Part shown: positions 1 to 9,841 of the stretch, piece by piece
Position numbering within the stretch: the stretch's first letter is position 1
Layout: every line of letters begins with the position of its first letter
Assembly (NCBI GenBank): GCA_902516225.1
Contig: CABXXS010000002.1
Location: 1 to 55,829, forward strand
From: Puniceicoccaceae bacterium
GTDB lineage: Bacteria > Verrucomicrobiota > Verrucomicrobiae > Opitutales > Coraliomargaritaceae
DNA length: 55,829 nucleotides
Direction of reading: 5' to 3'
The notes under the pieces: generated by a model
Seen by the model: the letters and a program-made list of their open reading frames with translations, nothing else
What the model was told of the DNA's origin: nothing
Database searches by the model: none
Translations under genes and position numbers: made by a program

Positions 1-369
1 GAGTTCATTGTATCCATCCATCCACTTCCAAAGAAGGCCTGGATTATCGTGAAATAAAGGAATCGCCAGCAGAGGTAGAAAAAGTATGAGCAAATACGGG
101 AATGCTGCAATACAGTGCTCGCACTGCCGACGAATAATAGTGGGCCATCGAGCATGAAAGACCCACCAAATTTGAATTAGAAATAGCATACCAACCAAAA
201 TGGAAAGCCAGAATCCTATTGCTATGAGCCAGCTTAAAATAGGACGCACTTCACTAACATTCCAACCCTGCTTAAAACCAAACAGTGAGATGGCAGTACC
301 GATTACTCCAATAACAAGCGCTATAGTGCCTACTTTGGTTGATTTAGAATTAGATATGTTAGCATTCAT
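1..369 (-). CDS. actF: Alternative complex III subunit ActF (partial, C-terminus outside window)
   Basis: Translation of the minus strand from the ATG at 369 gives 123 residues with no stop before the window edge, so the 3' end is missing. The visible part has a short polar N-terminus, a membrane segment around residues 12-31, a second around 44-67, and a third around 90-103. ActF is an integral membrane quinol:cytochrome c oxidoreductase subunit related to ActC. The call rests mainly on position: it starts four bases after the actE stop, as the last gene in the conserved order actA-B-C-D-E-F. The sequence seen is too short to show quinone-site residues. Confidence 0.8.
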   Translation of the reverse strand, partial: MNANISNSKSTKVGTIALVIGVIGTAISLFGFKQGWNVSEVRPILSWLIAIGFWLSILVGMLFLIQIWWVFHARWPTIIRRQCEHCIAAFPYLLILFLPLLAIPLFHDNPGLLWKWMDGYNEL

Positions 370-373
370 AACA

Positions 374-1027
374 TTATAAACCTAACAAATTGCGTTGAGC
401 AGCTGTTAGTTCGCTTACACTAGCGTTCTGGGAGAATTGAAGAGCTCGGACATAAAGTACTACTGACCAAGCTTCTTCCGCAGACAAACGATCTCGGAGT
501 CCATACATCAATCCTTTTCCATTCATGATTACATCATAAATATAACCATCTGCCTCGTTACGAAGACGGTCATCATGGTAACTAGCTGCCAGTACGCCAT
601 AGGGCTTAGTTACACCATTACCATCACCTGCAGAACCATGGCAAGATACACAGAAAATTTCATACTTTTGCCTACCCTTCTCTACTTGCTCGAAGCTAAC
701 ATCAGTGGGCAAAGTACGTATAAAAGAGCCATCGGGTTGCTTTCCTTTGTTAAAGGCTACATCACCTAGTCGGCGGTCGACAAAATCCTCAGAAAACACA
801 TCATTTTGATTAAAATAATTTCCGCGAGCCACGGCACCACTTGGTATCGGACGATCATTACGACCATCGTCAAAAAATTCATTTTCAGCTTGTGGTTTGT
901 AGCGAGCCTGACGGTCCATGTCCGGAAAGACCTCTAGTGGTGGTTTTTTACTAAGCGATCCACGGAACCCAAGGATCGAAATCGTTGCGACAATAGTAAA
1001 AACAAAGATAGCAAAAAAAATACGCAT
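374..1027 (-). CDS. actE: Alternative complex III monoheme cytochrome c subunit ActE
   Basis: 217 residues. An N-terminal hydrophobic segment (about residues 3-20) works as a signal anchor that places the rest in the periplasm. One heme c attachment motif, CVSCH, lies at residues 126-130, followed by a GDGNG-type loop usual in small cytochromes c. A methionine in the segment around 167-175 could be the distal heme ligand. ActE is a monoheme cytochrome that carries electrons out of alternative complex III towards a soluble or membrane carrier or the oxidase. It sits between actD (9 bases upstream) and actF (4 bases downstream), so it is almost certainly co-transcribed with them. Length and motif count fit the family. 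Confidence 0.93.
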   Translation of the reverse strand: MRIFFAIFVFTIVATISILGFRGSLSKKPPLEVFPDMDRQARYKPQAENEFFDDGRNDRPIPSGAVARGNYFNQNDVFSEDFVDRRLGDVAFNKGKQPDGSFIRTLPTDVSFEQVEKGRQKYEIFCVSCHGSAGDGNGVTKPYGVLAASYHDDRLRNEADGYIYDVIMNGKGLMYGLRDRLSAEEAWSVVLYVRALQFSQNASVSELTAAQRNLLGL

Positions 1028-1036
1028 GATAATATC

Positions 1037-1567
1037 CTAAGCGGAGACCTCCTCTATGTCTTTTCCACCAATTTCCTCTAAAAATTGACGCGTAGCTACT
1101 GGATCGTACTGACCGTCGATAGACTCAATAGCGATTACTAGTCTATCGCCTGATACTTCCAAAAATGTTTCGCTATTAAAAAGTGGACTGTAGTGTTGTG
1201 GTAGAAAATTAGTGATAAACATACCACCTAGTGTACCGAATGCTGAGAGAAGGATTGTCATTTCGTACATTATCGGAAATGGAAAAACAGGACTAAAAAA
1301 CGGCTGGCCACGAACAATCAGAGGATAGTCAAAAGCATTCATATACCAGACCATAACTAGGCCGAAAGAAAAGCCAGTAATACCGCCAATAAATGTAAAG
1401 ATTGGCACTTTAGAACGTGGTTGCCCTTGTGCTTCAGGCATACCATGCACTGGAAAAGATGAATAAGTATCCCACTTTTTATAACCAGCATCCCTCACCT
1501 TTTCCGCCGCATGGAATAATGAAGGAGTGTCAGGAAATGATGCGATGATTCCGTATTTATCAGACAT
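1037..1567 (-). CDS. actD: Alternative complex III membrane subunit ActD (DUF3341)
   Basis: 176 residues. The N-terminal soluble half ([11 protein letters not shown]...) has the ferredoxin-like fold start expected of DUF3341, with a segment that reads '[19 protein letters not shown]'. Two membrane helices follow at about residues 56-78 and 97-120, linked by a short loop containing P and F residues, and a short cytoplasmic tail ends the protein. ActD has no known redox cofactor; it is a structural subunit of the quinol-oxidising complex. Its ATG overlaps the actC stop codon by one base (TAATG), a sign of translational coupling. Confidence 0.93.
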   Translation of the reverse strand: MSDKYGIIASFPDTPSLFHAAEKVRDAGYKKWDTYSSFPVHGMPEAQGQPRSKVPIFTFIGGITGFSFGLVMVWYMNAFDYPLIVRGQPFFSPVFPFPIMYEMTILLSAFGTLGGMFITNFLPQHYSPLFNSETFLEVSGDRLVIAIESIDGQYDPVATRQFLEEIGGKDIEEVSA

Positions 1568-3066
1568 TAGTGGGGATCTCCTTGGCTATGATCGGTATGG
1601 CCATGCGGATCGGCAGCTGGCATGACAAATTTAACTTCCGCGATTGGCATAAGAGGCAAGAAACGTAAAAAGAGGAGAAAGAGCACTGTAAAAAGACCAA
1701 ATGTACCGAAGAAGGTAAGTATGTCGACAATCGTGGGTGAATAATATCCCCAGCTAGAAGGTAGGAAATCATTAGCTAATGAGGTCACAGTGATTACGAA
1801 TCGCTCAAACCACATGCCTACATTAATGAAGATCGACATAATCCACACAAGCGCTGCATTTTTGCGTACCTTCTGGAACCAAAATAACTGAGGCGTGAAA
1901 ACGTTACAGCTGAACATCATAAGATATGCCCACCAGTATTGACCAAAAGCACGATTAATAAAGGCGAAGCTCTCGTATGGGTTCGCACCGTACCACGCGA
2001 TAAAGAACTCCATGATGTAGGCATAACCGACTATAGAGCCAGTACCCAGGCATATCTTGCACATATTATCTATGTGGCGCTGTGTAATAAGATCATGTAA
2101 TCCATACAGCGCACGCAGCGGTAACATCAGTGTGAGCACCATACCAAATCCAGAGAAAATAGCACCTGCCACAAAATAAGGGGGGAATATAGTAGTGTGC
2201 CAACCAGGTAGTACCGCTAGAGCGAAGTCGAAAGAAACGATGGTATGAACAGAGAGAACCAGCGGAGTAGACAACCCTGCAAGAACTAAGTAAGCCATTT
2301 CATAGTTACGCCAATGATTACCTGCATTACGCCAACCCATAGCAAAAATTGCGTAAAGATTCTTACGGAAATAATCCATGCCTTTGGCTAACGCACCGGC
2401 ACTCTCGTAAGCATTCTTATTGAGTCTTTGTACTGCACGATCACGAAGAACTGCTAGATCCGGTATCATACCCATGTACCAGAAAAGCACGGAAACAGTA
2501 CCATAAGTCGATACAGCGAATACATCCCACTCTAGTGGAGAACGGAACTGCGGCCAAATCGCGTTACTATTAGGAATTGGAAACAACCACCAAGCGAACC
2601 ACACCCTACCAACATGGAACAAAGGAAAAACTCCTGCACAAACAACTGCAAAAATTGTCATCGCTTCTGCCGCGCGATTAATAGAAGTACGCCATCCTTG
2701 TTTTAACAGACAAAGTACAGCCGAAATAAGTGTTCCCGCATGACCAATACCAATCCAAAAAACAAAATTCACAATCGCCCAACCCCAATTTATTGGATTA
2801 GCCAAACCCCAAACACCTACGCCTGTACTAACTAACCAAACTAATCCGATACCAGTAAAAGAAGCAGTCATCAGTGCTACCACCATACAAACCCACCACC
2901 ATAAAGGAGTCTTTGTTTCTACAACACGGCAAATTTTATCAGTCACCCAATTAAAATCGCGATTATTAGTGACAAGTGGTTCGTCCTTCAACTGGGCAGG
3001 CTGGACTCTAGCTAATAAAGCTGCCTCTGGTGCATCCAAAGAACTATTTTGTGTCGTGCTAGTCAT
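1567..3066 (-). CDS. actC: Alternative complex III quinol-oxidising membrane subunit ActC (NrfD/PsrC family)
   Basis: 499 residues with about ten hydrophobic helices, which fits the NrfD-like polysulfide reductase membrane subunit family. Typical motifs are visible, such as [16 protein letters not shown] near residue 106 and the '[19 protein letters not shown]' stretch. In this family the protein binds quinol near the periplasmic side and passes electrons to the iron-sulfur subunit ActB; homologues also carry possible proton paths. The C-terminus is His-rich ([12 protein letters not shown]), which may bind metal but could be incidental. It lies 24 bases downstream of actB and overlaps actD. 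Confidence 0.95.
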   Translation of the reverse strand: MTSTTQNSSLDAPEAALLARVQPAQLKDEPLVTNNRDFNWVTDKICRVVETKTPLWWWVCMVVALMTASFTGIGLVWLVSTGVGVWGLANPINWGWAIVNFVFWIGIGHAGTLISAVLCLLKQGWRTSINRAAEAMTIFAVVCAGVFPLFHVGRVWFAWWLFPIPNSNAIWPQFRSPLEWDVFAVSTYGTVSVLFWYMGMIPDLAVLRDRAVQRLNKNAYESAGALAKGMDYFRKNLYAIFAMGWRNAGNHWRNYEMAYLVLAGLSTPLVLSVHTIVSFDFALAVLPGWHTTIFPPYFVAGAIFSGFGMVLTLMLPLRALYGLHDLITQRHIDNMCKICLGTGSIVGYAYIMEFFIAWYGANPYESFAFINRAFGQYWWAYLMMFSCNVFTPQLFWFQKVRKNAALVWIMSIFINVGMWFERFVITVTSLANDFLPSSWGYYSPTIVDILTFFGTFGLFTVLFLLFLRFLPLMPIAEVKFVMPAADPHGHTDHSQGDPH

Positions 3067-3090
3067 CGGTATTAGATCAAAGTATCAAAA

Positions 3091-6000
3091 TTAATGAGTA
3101 AGTGATGCCTCTTTAATGTGTGGAGAATGCTCCTCTTTACTGTACTTACCACTACTACCATAGCGCTCTTTATATTGAGCGTATGCGTAAGGCTTTTCAT
3201 AAGCATCAGGCATCTTCGAATTTGGATTACGTAATCGAGCAAGATAAGTAGTACGTGGGCGCACGTTTAAGTAGCCTAAAACAGAATAATTACGGTCACT
3301 TGCCTTCATTTTCGAAACCTCAGAATTAGGATCAGAAATATCACCAAATGTTATAGCATCCGTCGGGCAAACTTGCTGACAAGCAGTCTTAATAGTCCCA
3401 TCTTTTACTTTAATATTACCTGAGGCACCTGCTCTACGCTTCTGGTCTATTTTTGCTGCCTCTATACGCTGGGTACAGTAGGTGCACTTCTCCATCACAC
3501 CTCTCATGCGTATCGTAACATTAGGGTTCTTTTGCATTTTATGCAGCTCCGGTTCATCCACAGGACCTAAAGGACCTTTGTAAAATTCACCGATCTGGCG
3601 CTTATTCCAGTCAAAGAAATTAAACCTTCTTACTTTATAAGGGCAATTGTTAGCGCAGTATCGTGTGCCAACACATCGATTATAAGCCATCGTATTTAGT
3701 CCCTGATTATCATGTACAGTCGCGTTGACAGGGCAAACCTGCTCGCAAGGTGCATTCTCACAATGCTGGCAACTAACACCCATGAACGAGACTTGTACGT
3801 CTTCTGGGATTTCCTCTTGGTCGTATTTCTCTGCAGAAAAATAACGATCTATGCGCATCCAATGCATTTCGCGACCGCGTAGTACTTGGTCTTTTCCAAC
3901 GATGGGCGTATTATTTTCACTTTGACACGCAACGACGCAAGCAGAGCAACCGAAGCACGTATTCATATCTACCGCCAAACCCCATTGTTGAATATCGGGA
4001 AATTTAGCACGAGCCTCATCGCCCTTCCATACTTTTACATTGGGTGCAGGTTCCGCAAAACTTGGATGTTTGTACGCAGAATTACCACGATACTGACCGG
4101 TAGACTTATCTTGAAGAGTCTTACCCTCGTCCTTGCCGTAGTTTGCCGGTGCATGAGACTCAACTCCCATCTTAGTAGCAAAGTCCGGATGCTTAGCATA
4201 GTATTCAGCGGTACCTTCACGAACAATTGCGCGGCCCTCCATTGACCAGTGCTCTTGTGTGTTGGCGAGTTCATAGACCTCTGAAGTTAATTGTATTTTA
4301 GCACTTGTATGGGCTCCTGATTGTTTTGCGGTGCGCACAGAGTAAGCATTAAAGCCTACGCCCTGCCCTACGCGGCCTACAACTTTACGACCCATCCCTA
4401 GAGGTAATGCTACTGTGTAATTAGCCATTCCAGGAAGCACATGAATCGGGCCTTTGACCTTACGGCCGTTAAGATCAAGCTCGGCAACTACGGCTTGTTC
4501 TTTGCCACGCTTGAACTCAGCCTTGTTCGTTTGCAATGTACCCTTTGCCCCTTCAAAGAATTTACTATTCTTATTCATGGGCTTTTTGTTAGGGAATATT
4601 TGGATACCATCCCTTTTTTCCAATTCTTTAGCCAAACGTGGGCTCACAAGAATAGCATTATCCCAAGTAAGCTTCGTCATCGGATCCGGGCACTCCATCA
4701 TCCAACCATTATTTGCATACCGGCCATCACCAGCATGAGAACTAGCTGTAAAAATGACCTCCAAGCTCGAGGCGCTTAACTCGGGTATCACAAGTTCACT
4801 GATATTTATCGAATTTATATAATTACCTGAATCGGCTAAAAAAGGGCTGAAGCTAGACCCTTCAAGTAGTCCATCGCTTAGGAATTTATTAAAGTCTAAT
4901 CCGCCCTGAGCTTTAAAGGTTTCCTGTACTATTGAGTATGCGTCGCGGACTGCAGATCCACTAATAAGAGCTAGTACTTCCAACTCGTTGAAAGTAGGGA
5001 AAAGTGGCTCAATCATCGGTTGCACTGGAACGAGTGTACCGTCAAATGTCCTACCGTCACCCCAGCTTTCTAGGTAGTGGGATGCGGCAATTGTGAAGGT
5101 CGCTAGTTTAGCTGTTTCGTTTTTGTCGCTACCAAAATAAATACTCTCGCGGGCCTTAGCTTGGCAACTAACCCAATCTAAATTCGCCGGTGCATTATAA
5201 GCTGGATTGCCACCCAGCACGACCAGAGTTTTCACATTACCCTCGTTCAAACGATTTGCAGCGGCTTGTATGCCTAACTCTGCATCTGCTACCTCTACGT
5301 ACTTTACCGGTGCTTCCAGCGCCTCATTAATTGCGAAAACAATAGCATGCGCAGATTTGGAGAGGCCATCACCTGCAACTACCAAAGACTTACCAGAAAA
5401 CTCTATTAGATCGTTGGCACACTCTCGCACCCAATTTCGATCTACATCAAGAGACTTGCCAATCTTTTTGAGAGTATTTATTAACGCGCGGTCGCCATTC
5501 TTTTGCTCAAGAATATCCACTGCAATAAGCGCGGCGAAAGCGCCGATTTGAGCTGCGCTAAGTCTAAGGCGGTGATCTGCAGCAGCTCCAGTTGAAGACA
5601 TTACACTTTCCACTGAATACAAGCGACTCATATCCTTCGCATCTTTTGAATCTTTTACTCTTCTGGCCTTAGCGTAATCACGTACAAAACTGGTGTGCCC
5701 ATCAGAACTTGATAGAAAGTCAGCATCTAGTGACAAAACACGTTTGGCTTTACTAAAGTCAGGAATTGAGCGTAGGGATTTCCCGTAAACCGCCTTGGCA
5801 GCCTTCTCTGAGTTAGTTTTATCTATAGCAGCATATTCTGCCCACAAAGCCTTAGGGAATGTTTCTTTAATCGAAGCAGCAAGAAAAGCTCGACTAGGGG
5901 AAGTACTAGGCTCTGCTAAAAAAACAAGCGCTTCTCCTTGGTCAGCAAGATGAGCTTTATGAATTTCAGTAAGTCGATCTCGCACCCGACTAATGCTCAC

Positions 6001-6447
6001 ACTAGACTTGGTCGCTCGGTCAGGATCATAAAGGTCAAGAATGCTAGCCTGAGTGTACACAGTAGTCGCACCACCATAAGGCTTGTAGCTAGGATTTCCT
6101 TCTATCTTGGTTGGACGTCCAGAATGTGTTTCCACAATAACAGGAATATTGTCGCGGATGCCAGGTTGAGAGGAACTGTAATAAATGGGAATACCCGGAA
6201 TAACGTTCTCAGGTGCCTTCGAATAAGGCAAAATAACTTGCTCTGGGCGACGGCATCCAGACATACCAAGACCAGCAAGTCCGAAAGAAGCAGCCATAAC
6301 TTTCATAAATTGGCGACGGTTAACGCCCTCAATTTCGGATGCCCCTGAAGGAAACTCACGTTCCATCCAGTCCTTGAAAGCAGGCGTTTCTGCCAGATCG
6401 TCAAGGCTCTTCCAGTAGCGTGGGCCTGTGTATTCAGAATTTTTCAT
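3091..6447 (-). CDS. actB: Alternative complex III iron-sulfur subunit ActB (molybdopterin-like domain fused to ferredoxin domain)
   Basis: 1118 residues, the fused form of ActB. A twin-arginine-like motif, RRQFMK, at residues 44-49 precedes a hydrophobic stretch ending in GMSGC (Cys65), so the protein is probably exported folded and may be lipid-anchored. Residues of about 70-780 resemble the molybdopterin oxidoreductase fold, which in ActB is known to lack the molybdenum cofactor. The last part, from about residue 825, carries cysteine clusters: [41 protein letters not shown] and CQQVCP. These bind a chain of three [4Fe-4S] clusters and one [3Fe-4S] cluster in characterised ActB. It lies between actA and actC and is the electron relay from quinol to the hemes. 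Confidence 0.95.
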   Translation of the reverse strand: MKNSEYTGPRYWKSLDDLAETPAFKDWMEREFPSGASEIEGVNRRQFMKVMAASFGLAGLGMSGCRRPEQVILPYSKAPENVIPGIPIYYSSSQPGIRDNIPVIVETHSGRPTKIEGNPSYKPYGGATTVYTQASILDLYDPDRATKSSVSISRVRDRLTEIHKAHLADQGEALVFLAEPSTSPSRAFLAASIKETFPKALWAEYAAIDKTNSEKAAKAVYGKSLRSIPDFSKAKRVLSLDADFLSSSDGHTSFVRDYAKARRVKDSKDAKDMSRLYSVESVMSSTGAAADHRLRLSAAQIGAFAALIAVDILEQKNGDRALINTLKKIGKSLDVDRNWVRECANDLIEFSGKSLVVAGDGLSKSAHAIVFAINEALEAPVKYVEVADAELGIQAAANRLNEGNVKTLVVLGGNPAYNAPANLDWVSCQAKARESIYFGSDKNETAKLATFTIAASHYLESWGDGRTFDGTLVPVQPMIEPLFPTFNELEVLALISGSAVRDAYSIVQETFKAQGGLDFNKFLSDGLLEGSSFSPFLADSGNYINSINISELVIPELSASSLEVIFTASSHAGDGRYANNGWMMECPDPMTKLTWDNAILVSPRLAKELEKRDGIQIFPNKKPMNKNSKFFEGAKGTLQTNKAEFKRGKEQAVVAELDLNGRKVKGPIHVLPGMANYTVALPLGMGRKVVGRVGQGVGFNAYSVRTAKQSGAHTSAKIQLTSEVYELANTQEHWSMEGRAIVREGTAEYYAKHPDFATKMGVESHAPANYGKDEGKTLQDKSTGQYRGNSAYKHPSFAEPAPNVKVWKGDEARAKFPDIQQWGLAVDMNTCFGCSACVVACQSENNTPIVGKDQVLRGREMHWMRIDRYFSAEKYDQEEIPEDVQVSFMGVSCQHCENAPCEQVCPVNATVHDNQGLNTMAYNRCVGTRYCANNCPYKVRRFNFFDWNKRQIGEFYKGPLGPVDEPELHKMQKNPNVTIRMRGVMEKCTYCTQRIEAAKIDQKRRAGASGNIKVKDGTIKTACQQVCPTDAITFGDISDPNSEVSKMKASDRNYSVLGYLNVRPRTTYLARLRNPNSKMPDAYEKPYAYAQYKERYGSSGKYSKEEHSPHIKEASLTH

Positions 6448-6461
6448 TACTTAAATATAAT

Positions 6462-7115
6462 TTAACGGTGACAACCAGAGCAGCTTTGTGGTGGGTTAAC
6501 TTTCCAGTCGTGAACGAATCCGGCAGCCATTTCATTAAATTCTTCAGTTTTCGGCCTCTCCCAAGCCAAATTATAAACTTCCTCAGGCGGACGTATATAC
6601 TCTTCAGGATTTCGGTGACAATCTAGGCAGAAACCCATGCTAAGAGGTTTATCATGATGTACTACTTTCATTTGATCGACACGGCCGTGACATTCGACGC
6701 AGCTGATGCCTCGATTAACATGGACTGCATGATTAAAATATACGTAATCAGGGGTTTTGTGAATGCGGACCCAAGGAATGGGCTCCCCTGAAGCGTAACT
6801 CTCACGAACTGGAGCAAGGATAGGGTCGTCTTTACGAACCATACTGTGACAAGACATACAAACTTCGGTAGCAGGGACATTAGAGTGCTCTGATCGATCT
6901 ACGTTTGTATGACAATAACGACAATCAATCTCTAACTGACCAGAGTGAAGCGCGTGACTAAAGGCTACCGGCTGTGTAGGAGCATAACCAACGCGAGTAT
7001 ATTTTGGAGTCGCGTAGTAGGTGAAACCCGCAATTACCGCTGTCTTTATCAAGATAACAGCAACAACTACTTTAATAGGAATCGTATTGACCCACTTGGG
7101 AAATACATTGGCCAT
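6462..7115 (-). CDS. actA: Alternative complex III pentaheme cytochrome c subunit ActA
   Basis: 217 residues with one N-terminal membrane anchor (about 13-34) and five CxxCH heme c motifs: CRYCH at 65-69, CMSCH at 86-90, CVECH at 139-143, CLDCH at 163-167 and CSGCH at 212-216. Extra histidines (for example HALH near 54-57, H129 and H132) could be distal ligands. Five hemes and one anchor are the hallmark of ActA. This is the first recognised gene of the act operon, 14 bases upstream of actB. The ATG at 7115 is the only reasonable start ahead of the anchor. Confidence 0.95.
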   Translation of the reverse strand: MANVFPKWVNTIPIKVVVAVILIKTAVIAGFTYYATPKYTRVGYAPTQPVAFSHALHSGQLEIDCRYCHTNVDRSEHSNVPATEVCMSCHSMVRKDDPILAPVRESYASGEPIPWVRIHKTPDYVYFNHAVHVNRGISCVECHGRVDQMKVVHHDKPLSMGFCLDCHRNPEEYIRPPEEVYNLAWERPKTEEFNEMAAGFVHDWKVNPPQSCSGCHR

Positions 7116-7157
7116 GTCTTAAGTTTAATAAAAATATATATGTAAAAGTGTAGAGTT

Positions 7158-7352
7158 CTAGACTTTACGTTCTATAGCTCCTTTAGCTGCTTGGACACGC
7201 CGAAGAGCGGTATTGGGCGCACTTACCAGAGATGAATCTACTTTAACATTAGTACCTGATCTGGACGAGAAAGAAGATACAAATATAGCAGCAATTGCTG
7301 CTCCTGTACGCTTAAGGAAACCTTTACGATGAATATTAGAATCGTTATACAT
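7158..7352 (-). CDS. Small hypothetical protein preceding the act operon
   Basis: 64 residues, beginning 113 bases from the ATPase gene and ending 42 bases before actA on the same strand, so it could be the first gene of the act operon. The N-terminus has an RKGFLKR motif followed by a small hydrophobic stretch rich in Ala and Ile (about residues 16-29). This resembles a degenerate twin-arginine signal or a single membrane anchor. The remainder is short, basic and ends in ERKV. I do not recognise a family. The coding reality is supported by the open frame, the ATG start, the plausible signal and tight spacing, but not by homology that I can cite. Confidence 0.5.
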   Translation of the reverse strand: MYNDSNIHRKGFLKRTGAAIAAIFVSSFSSRSGTNVKVDSSLVSAPNTALRRVQAAKGAIERKV

Positions 7353-7465
7353 ATTTATAACTATTCTAATTAATGTTTTTAACTAAAATGACAAATCATT
7401 TCGAGCAATATGTAGACGATTTTTCACCATGTTGCAATATCGATAAGTAGTAGAAATAATATGTA

Positions 7466-9469
7466 TTAGCGCTTCTTAATATAAGAATTTTGGCTCACTG
7501 CTCGGTACATCACAAGAAAACTAGATATGAGCATAATTATAGATGCGATTACAGGTGTTAAGGCTCCTACTGCTGCCAAAAAAACTCCAACCAAGTTATA
7601 CATAGCCGCAAAGAGCAAACTACCCCACAAGCGTTTGTGTATGGATCTTGATAATCTAATTGCTTCAGGAATAGTTGTTAATCGATCCGCTGATAAAATA
7701 GCCATGGCAGCAGAGCGCGCTAGCCCCACCCCACTGTCCATAGCGATCGATCCACTAGCAGCTGTCATAGCCGCCGTGTCATTGATTCCATCCCCTACAA
7801 ATAATGGAAACTTTCCGTCCGCACGCGAATCAGCGACGTATTGAACTTTATCAGCAGAAGTAAGTCCTATTTCTAATCCGATTTCTTCTGGTAATTTAAT
7901 ATCTGGTGAAGGGTCCCCAGTTAAGACCCTCGCGTCAATATCTAGCCCGTTTAAGTCACAACAAACCTCGCTAACACCATTTCGAAGACGCTCGCGTAGT
8001 ACAAAACAAAATACTAGTTCTTCGTCGTACCAAACAAAAATACGTTTGCCTCTTTTTTCATGCAGCTTATGGAGCACCTCCTGCATCGATTCAGACGTGT
8101 CATATAAATCCTCATCTCCTACGAGGACCTTTTTTGAGGTACCTCCATAATCTAAAAAGAACTCTATACCTGAACCTGGAATTAAGCGTAAATTTTTAAT
8201 TTGGTCCTCAATAGATGTATTATTATCACCCAAATACTGGCTAATAGCACGGGAAACCGGATGCTTAACGCTGGACTGCGCCTGCACTATAGAGGAAATC
8301 AGTGCAATGCGTTCAATCGGTAGAGGTTCTTTAATCCAAGTATCCACCACTTGGAGACTTGATTCACTCAAAGTGCCAGTTTTGTCAAAAAATACCTGAC
8401 GCGTTTGAGCCAAGGTATCTATTAACGCACCATCGCGACTAATTAAACCCATCTGTGCGAGGCGAAATAGCCCATGTGAAATTGCTACGGGAGTAGCTAA
8501 ACCCAGTGCGCATGGGCAGGCTACTAGTAAAACTGCCATGCTATTTAATACGGCATCTACCCAAGTACCTGCTAGAAACCAAAACAATGCAGTACCAGCG
8601 CTTATTACTAATACTAGTGGAAGAAAGTAACTAATAAAGACATTCGCTTTTGATTCAAAGATAGACGATCGACCATCGGCAGAGTCTAAAGCATCTAAGA
8701 TTTTATCCAATTCACGACCACCCAGTGTCTGCTCAACTTCGAGAATAAAACGGCTATCAACAGACCAAGTTCCTGCTCGCACTTTATCTCCAGGCTGGCG
8801 AATAACTGGCAATGGCTCGCCAGTCAAAGCAGTCTCTTCTACATAACCACTTCCTTCCAATATTACTCCATCCGCAGCAAAAGAAGCTCCTGGATCTACT
8901 CTAAGTAATTCTCCGACTGGTATATTGGATATATGTTTTTCCACCCACTGACCCGTTTCACTACGTACGATAGCACAATTGAAGCGATTTTTTAGTACTT
9001 CGCATTCTCGCTTGAGATTTGAGCGGGAACGTTCACCTAGTATCCTACCAAAAGTATAAATAGCTATGACTATAGCGATAACCTCGTAGAAGACATCTCC
9101 CCTCCCGCTTATAGAACCTGCAAGCGAACCTAAAAAGGCAGCCAATAAGCTCAGAGTAAAAAGACCCTCAATCGATATACGCCGCGCTTTTAACATCTCC
9201 CAAGTTGACACAAATAAAGGGGGCCCAAGCACACCCATAACTACCAATGCCGAGATTATAAGACCCCCATGTAAAATTAGATACGCGGTAGAGACAAAAG
9301 GAGGCGGTGTCATATTTAGCGCTAAGGAAAATACCATCCCTTGGCCTGTAAATACACACGCTACTGCAATGCGTAACCAATGACGAGAAGTCTTCAGATC
9401 CAAGTCCTCGCAATCTTCTGAAACAGTATGACAAGACATACAGGTCGATGATTTGTTCTCAGCGGCCAT
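7466..9469 (-). CDS. Copper-exporting-type P1B-1 ATPase
   Basis: 667 residues. All catalytic P-type motifs are present: TGEP in the actuator domain, DKTGT phosphorylation site near residue 360, the HP motif of the nucleotide domain, and GDGIND near 558. Metal-site motifs point to Cu(+): CPC in membrane helix 6 (near 318), YN in helix 7 and MxxSS in helix 8. Eight membrane helices can be counted. The usual N-terminal HMA domain is missing; in its place is a 25-residue tail with CMSCH (residues 10-14) and Cys20. In other bacteria, FixI/CtpA-type ATPases of this class supply copper for oxidase assembly, which would suit the caa3 oxidase and copper lipoprotein in this window, but simple copper detoxification is equally possible. 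Confidence 0.9.
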   Translation of the reverse strand: MAAENKSSTCMSCHTVSEDCEDLDLKTSRHWLRIAVACVFTGQGMVFSLALNMTPPPFVSTAYLILHGGLIISALVVMGVLGPPLFVSTWEMLKARRISIEGLFTLSLLAAFLGSLAGSISGRGDVFYEVIAIVIAIYTFGRILGERSRSNLKRECEVLKNRFNCAIVRSETGQWVEKHISNIPVGELLRVDPGASFAADGVILEGSGYVEETALTGEPLPVIRQPGDKVRAGTWSVDSRFILEVEQTLGGRELDKILDALDSADGRSSIFESKANVFISYFLPLVLVISAGTALFWFLAGTWVDAVLNSMAVLLVACPCALGLATPVAISHGLFRLAQMGLISRDGALIDTLAQTRQVFFDKTGTLSESSLQVVDTWIKEPLPIERIALISSIVQAQSSVKHPVSRAISQYLGDNNTSIEDQIKNLRLIPGSGIEFFLDYGGTSKKVLVGDEDLYDTSESMQEVLHKLHEKRGKRIFVWYDEELVFCFVLRERLRNGVSEVCCDLNGLDIDARVLTGDPSPDIKLPEEIGLEIGLTSADKVQYVADSRADGKFPLFVGDGINDTAAMTAASGSIAMDSGVGLARSAAMAILSADRLTTIPEAIRLSRSIHKRLWGSLLFAAMYNLVGVFLAAVGALTPVIASIIMLISSFLVMYRAVSQNSYIKKR

Positions 9470-9572
9470 TAAAATAGAATAACATATAATTTACCGAATT
9501 AATATTTAGATGAATTAATTCGTAAAAATATAAATAATCGAAACGCTCTTATTTGTAAGGTTAAGAAACACG

Positions 9573-9599
9573 AACAATACACTACTATTTTGTATTGTT
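9573..9599 (-). terminator. AT-rich hairpin downstream of tRNA-Gly
   Basis: Perfect 9-bp inverted repeat (AACAATACA / TGTATTGTT) with a 9-base loop, starting 5 bases beyond the tRNA CCA end on the minus strand. The position suggests a transcription end or processing hairpin for the tRNA. The stem is AT-rich and no clean U-run follows on the minus strand, so function is uncertain. Confidence 0.3.
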
Positions 9600-9602
9600 A
9601 AA

Positions 9603-9677
<75 letters not shown>

Positions 9678-9841
9678 GAAGAATAAGACAGAAGATGTCT
9701 AGTACTGCACCTTCAGGTCAAGTCAGGAATTCAATTCCTAACTGACGATGCACTAAAATTTTAGAAAAAGAAATAACGCATACTAAGCATTGAAGATGTT
9801 TCTATCGAGAAACATGCGCGGCATACAGGACATAATAAAAA

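Noticed and set aside
5938..6348. Open frame of 136 codons on the plus strand
   Set aside because: Antisense to actB; no start context, no family features.
3091..6447. Functional molybdenum enzyme
   Set aside because: The molybdopterin-like part of ActB is known to be without cofactor in this complex, and the gene lies in a complete act operon.
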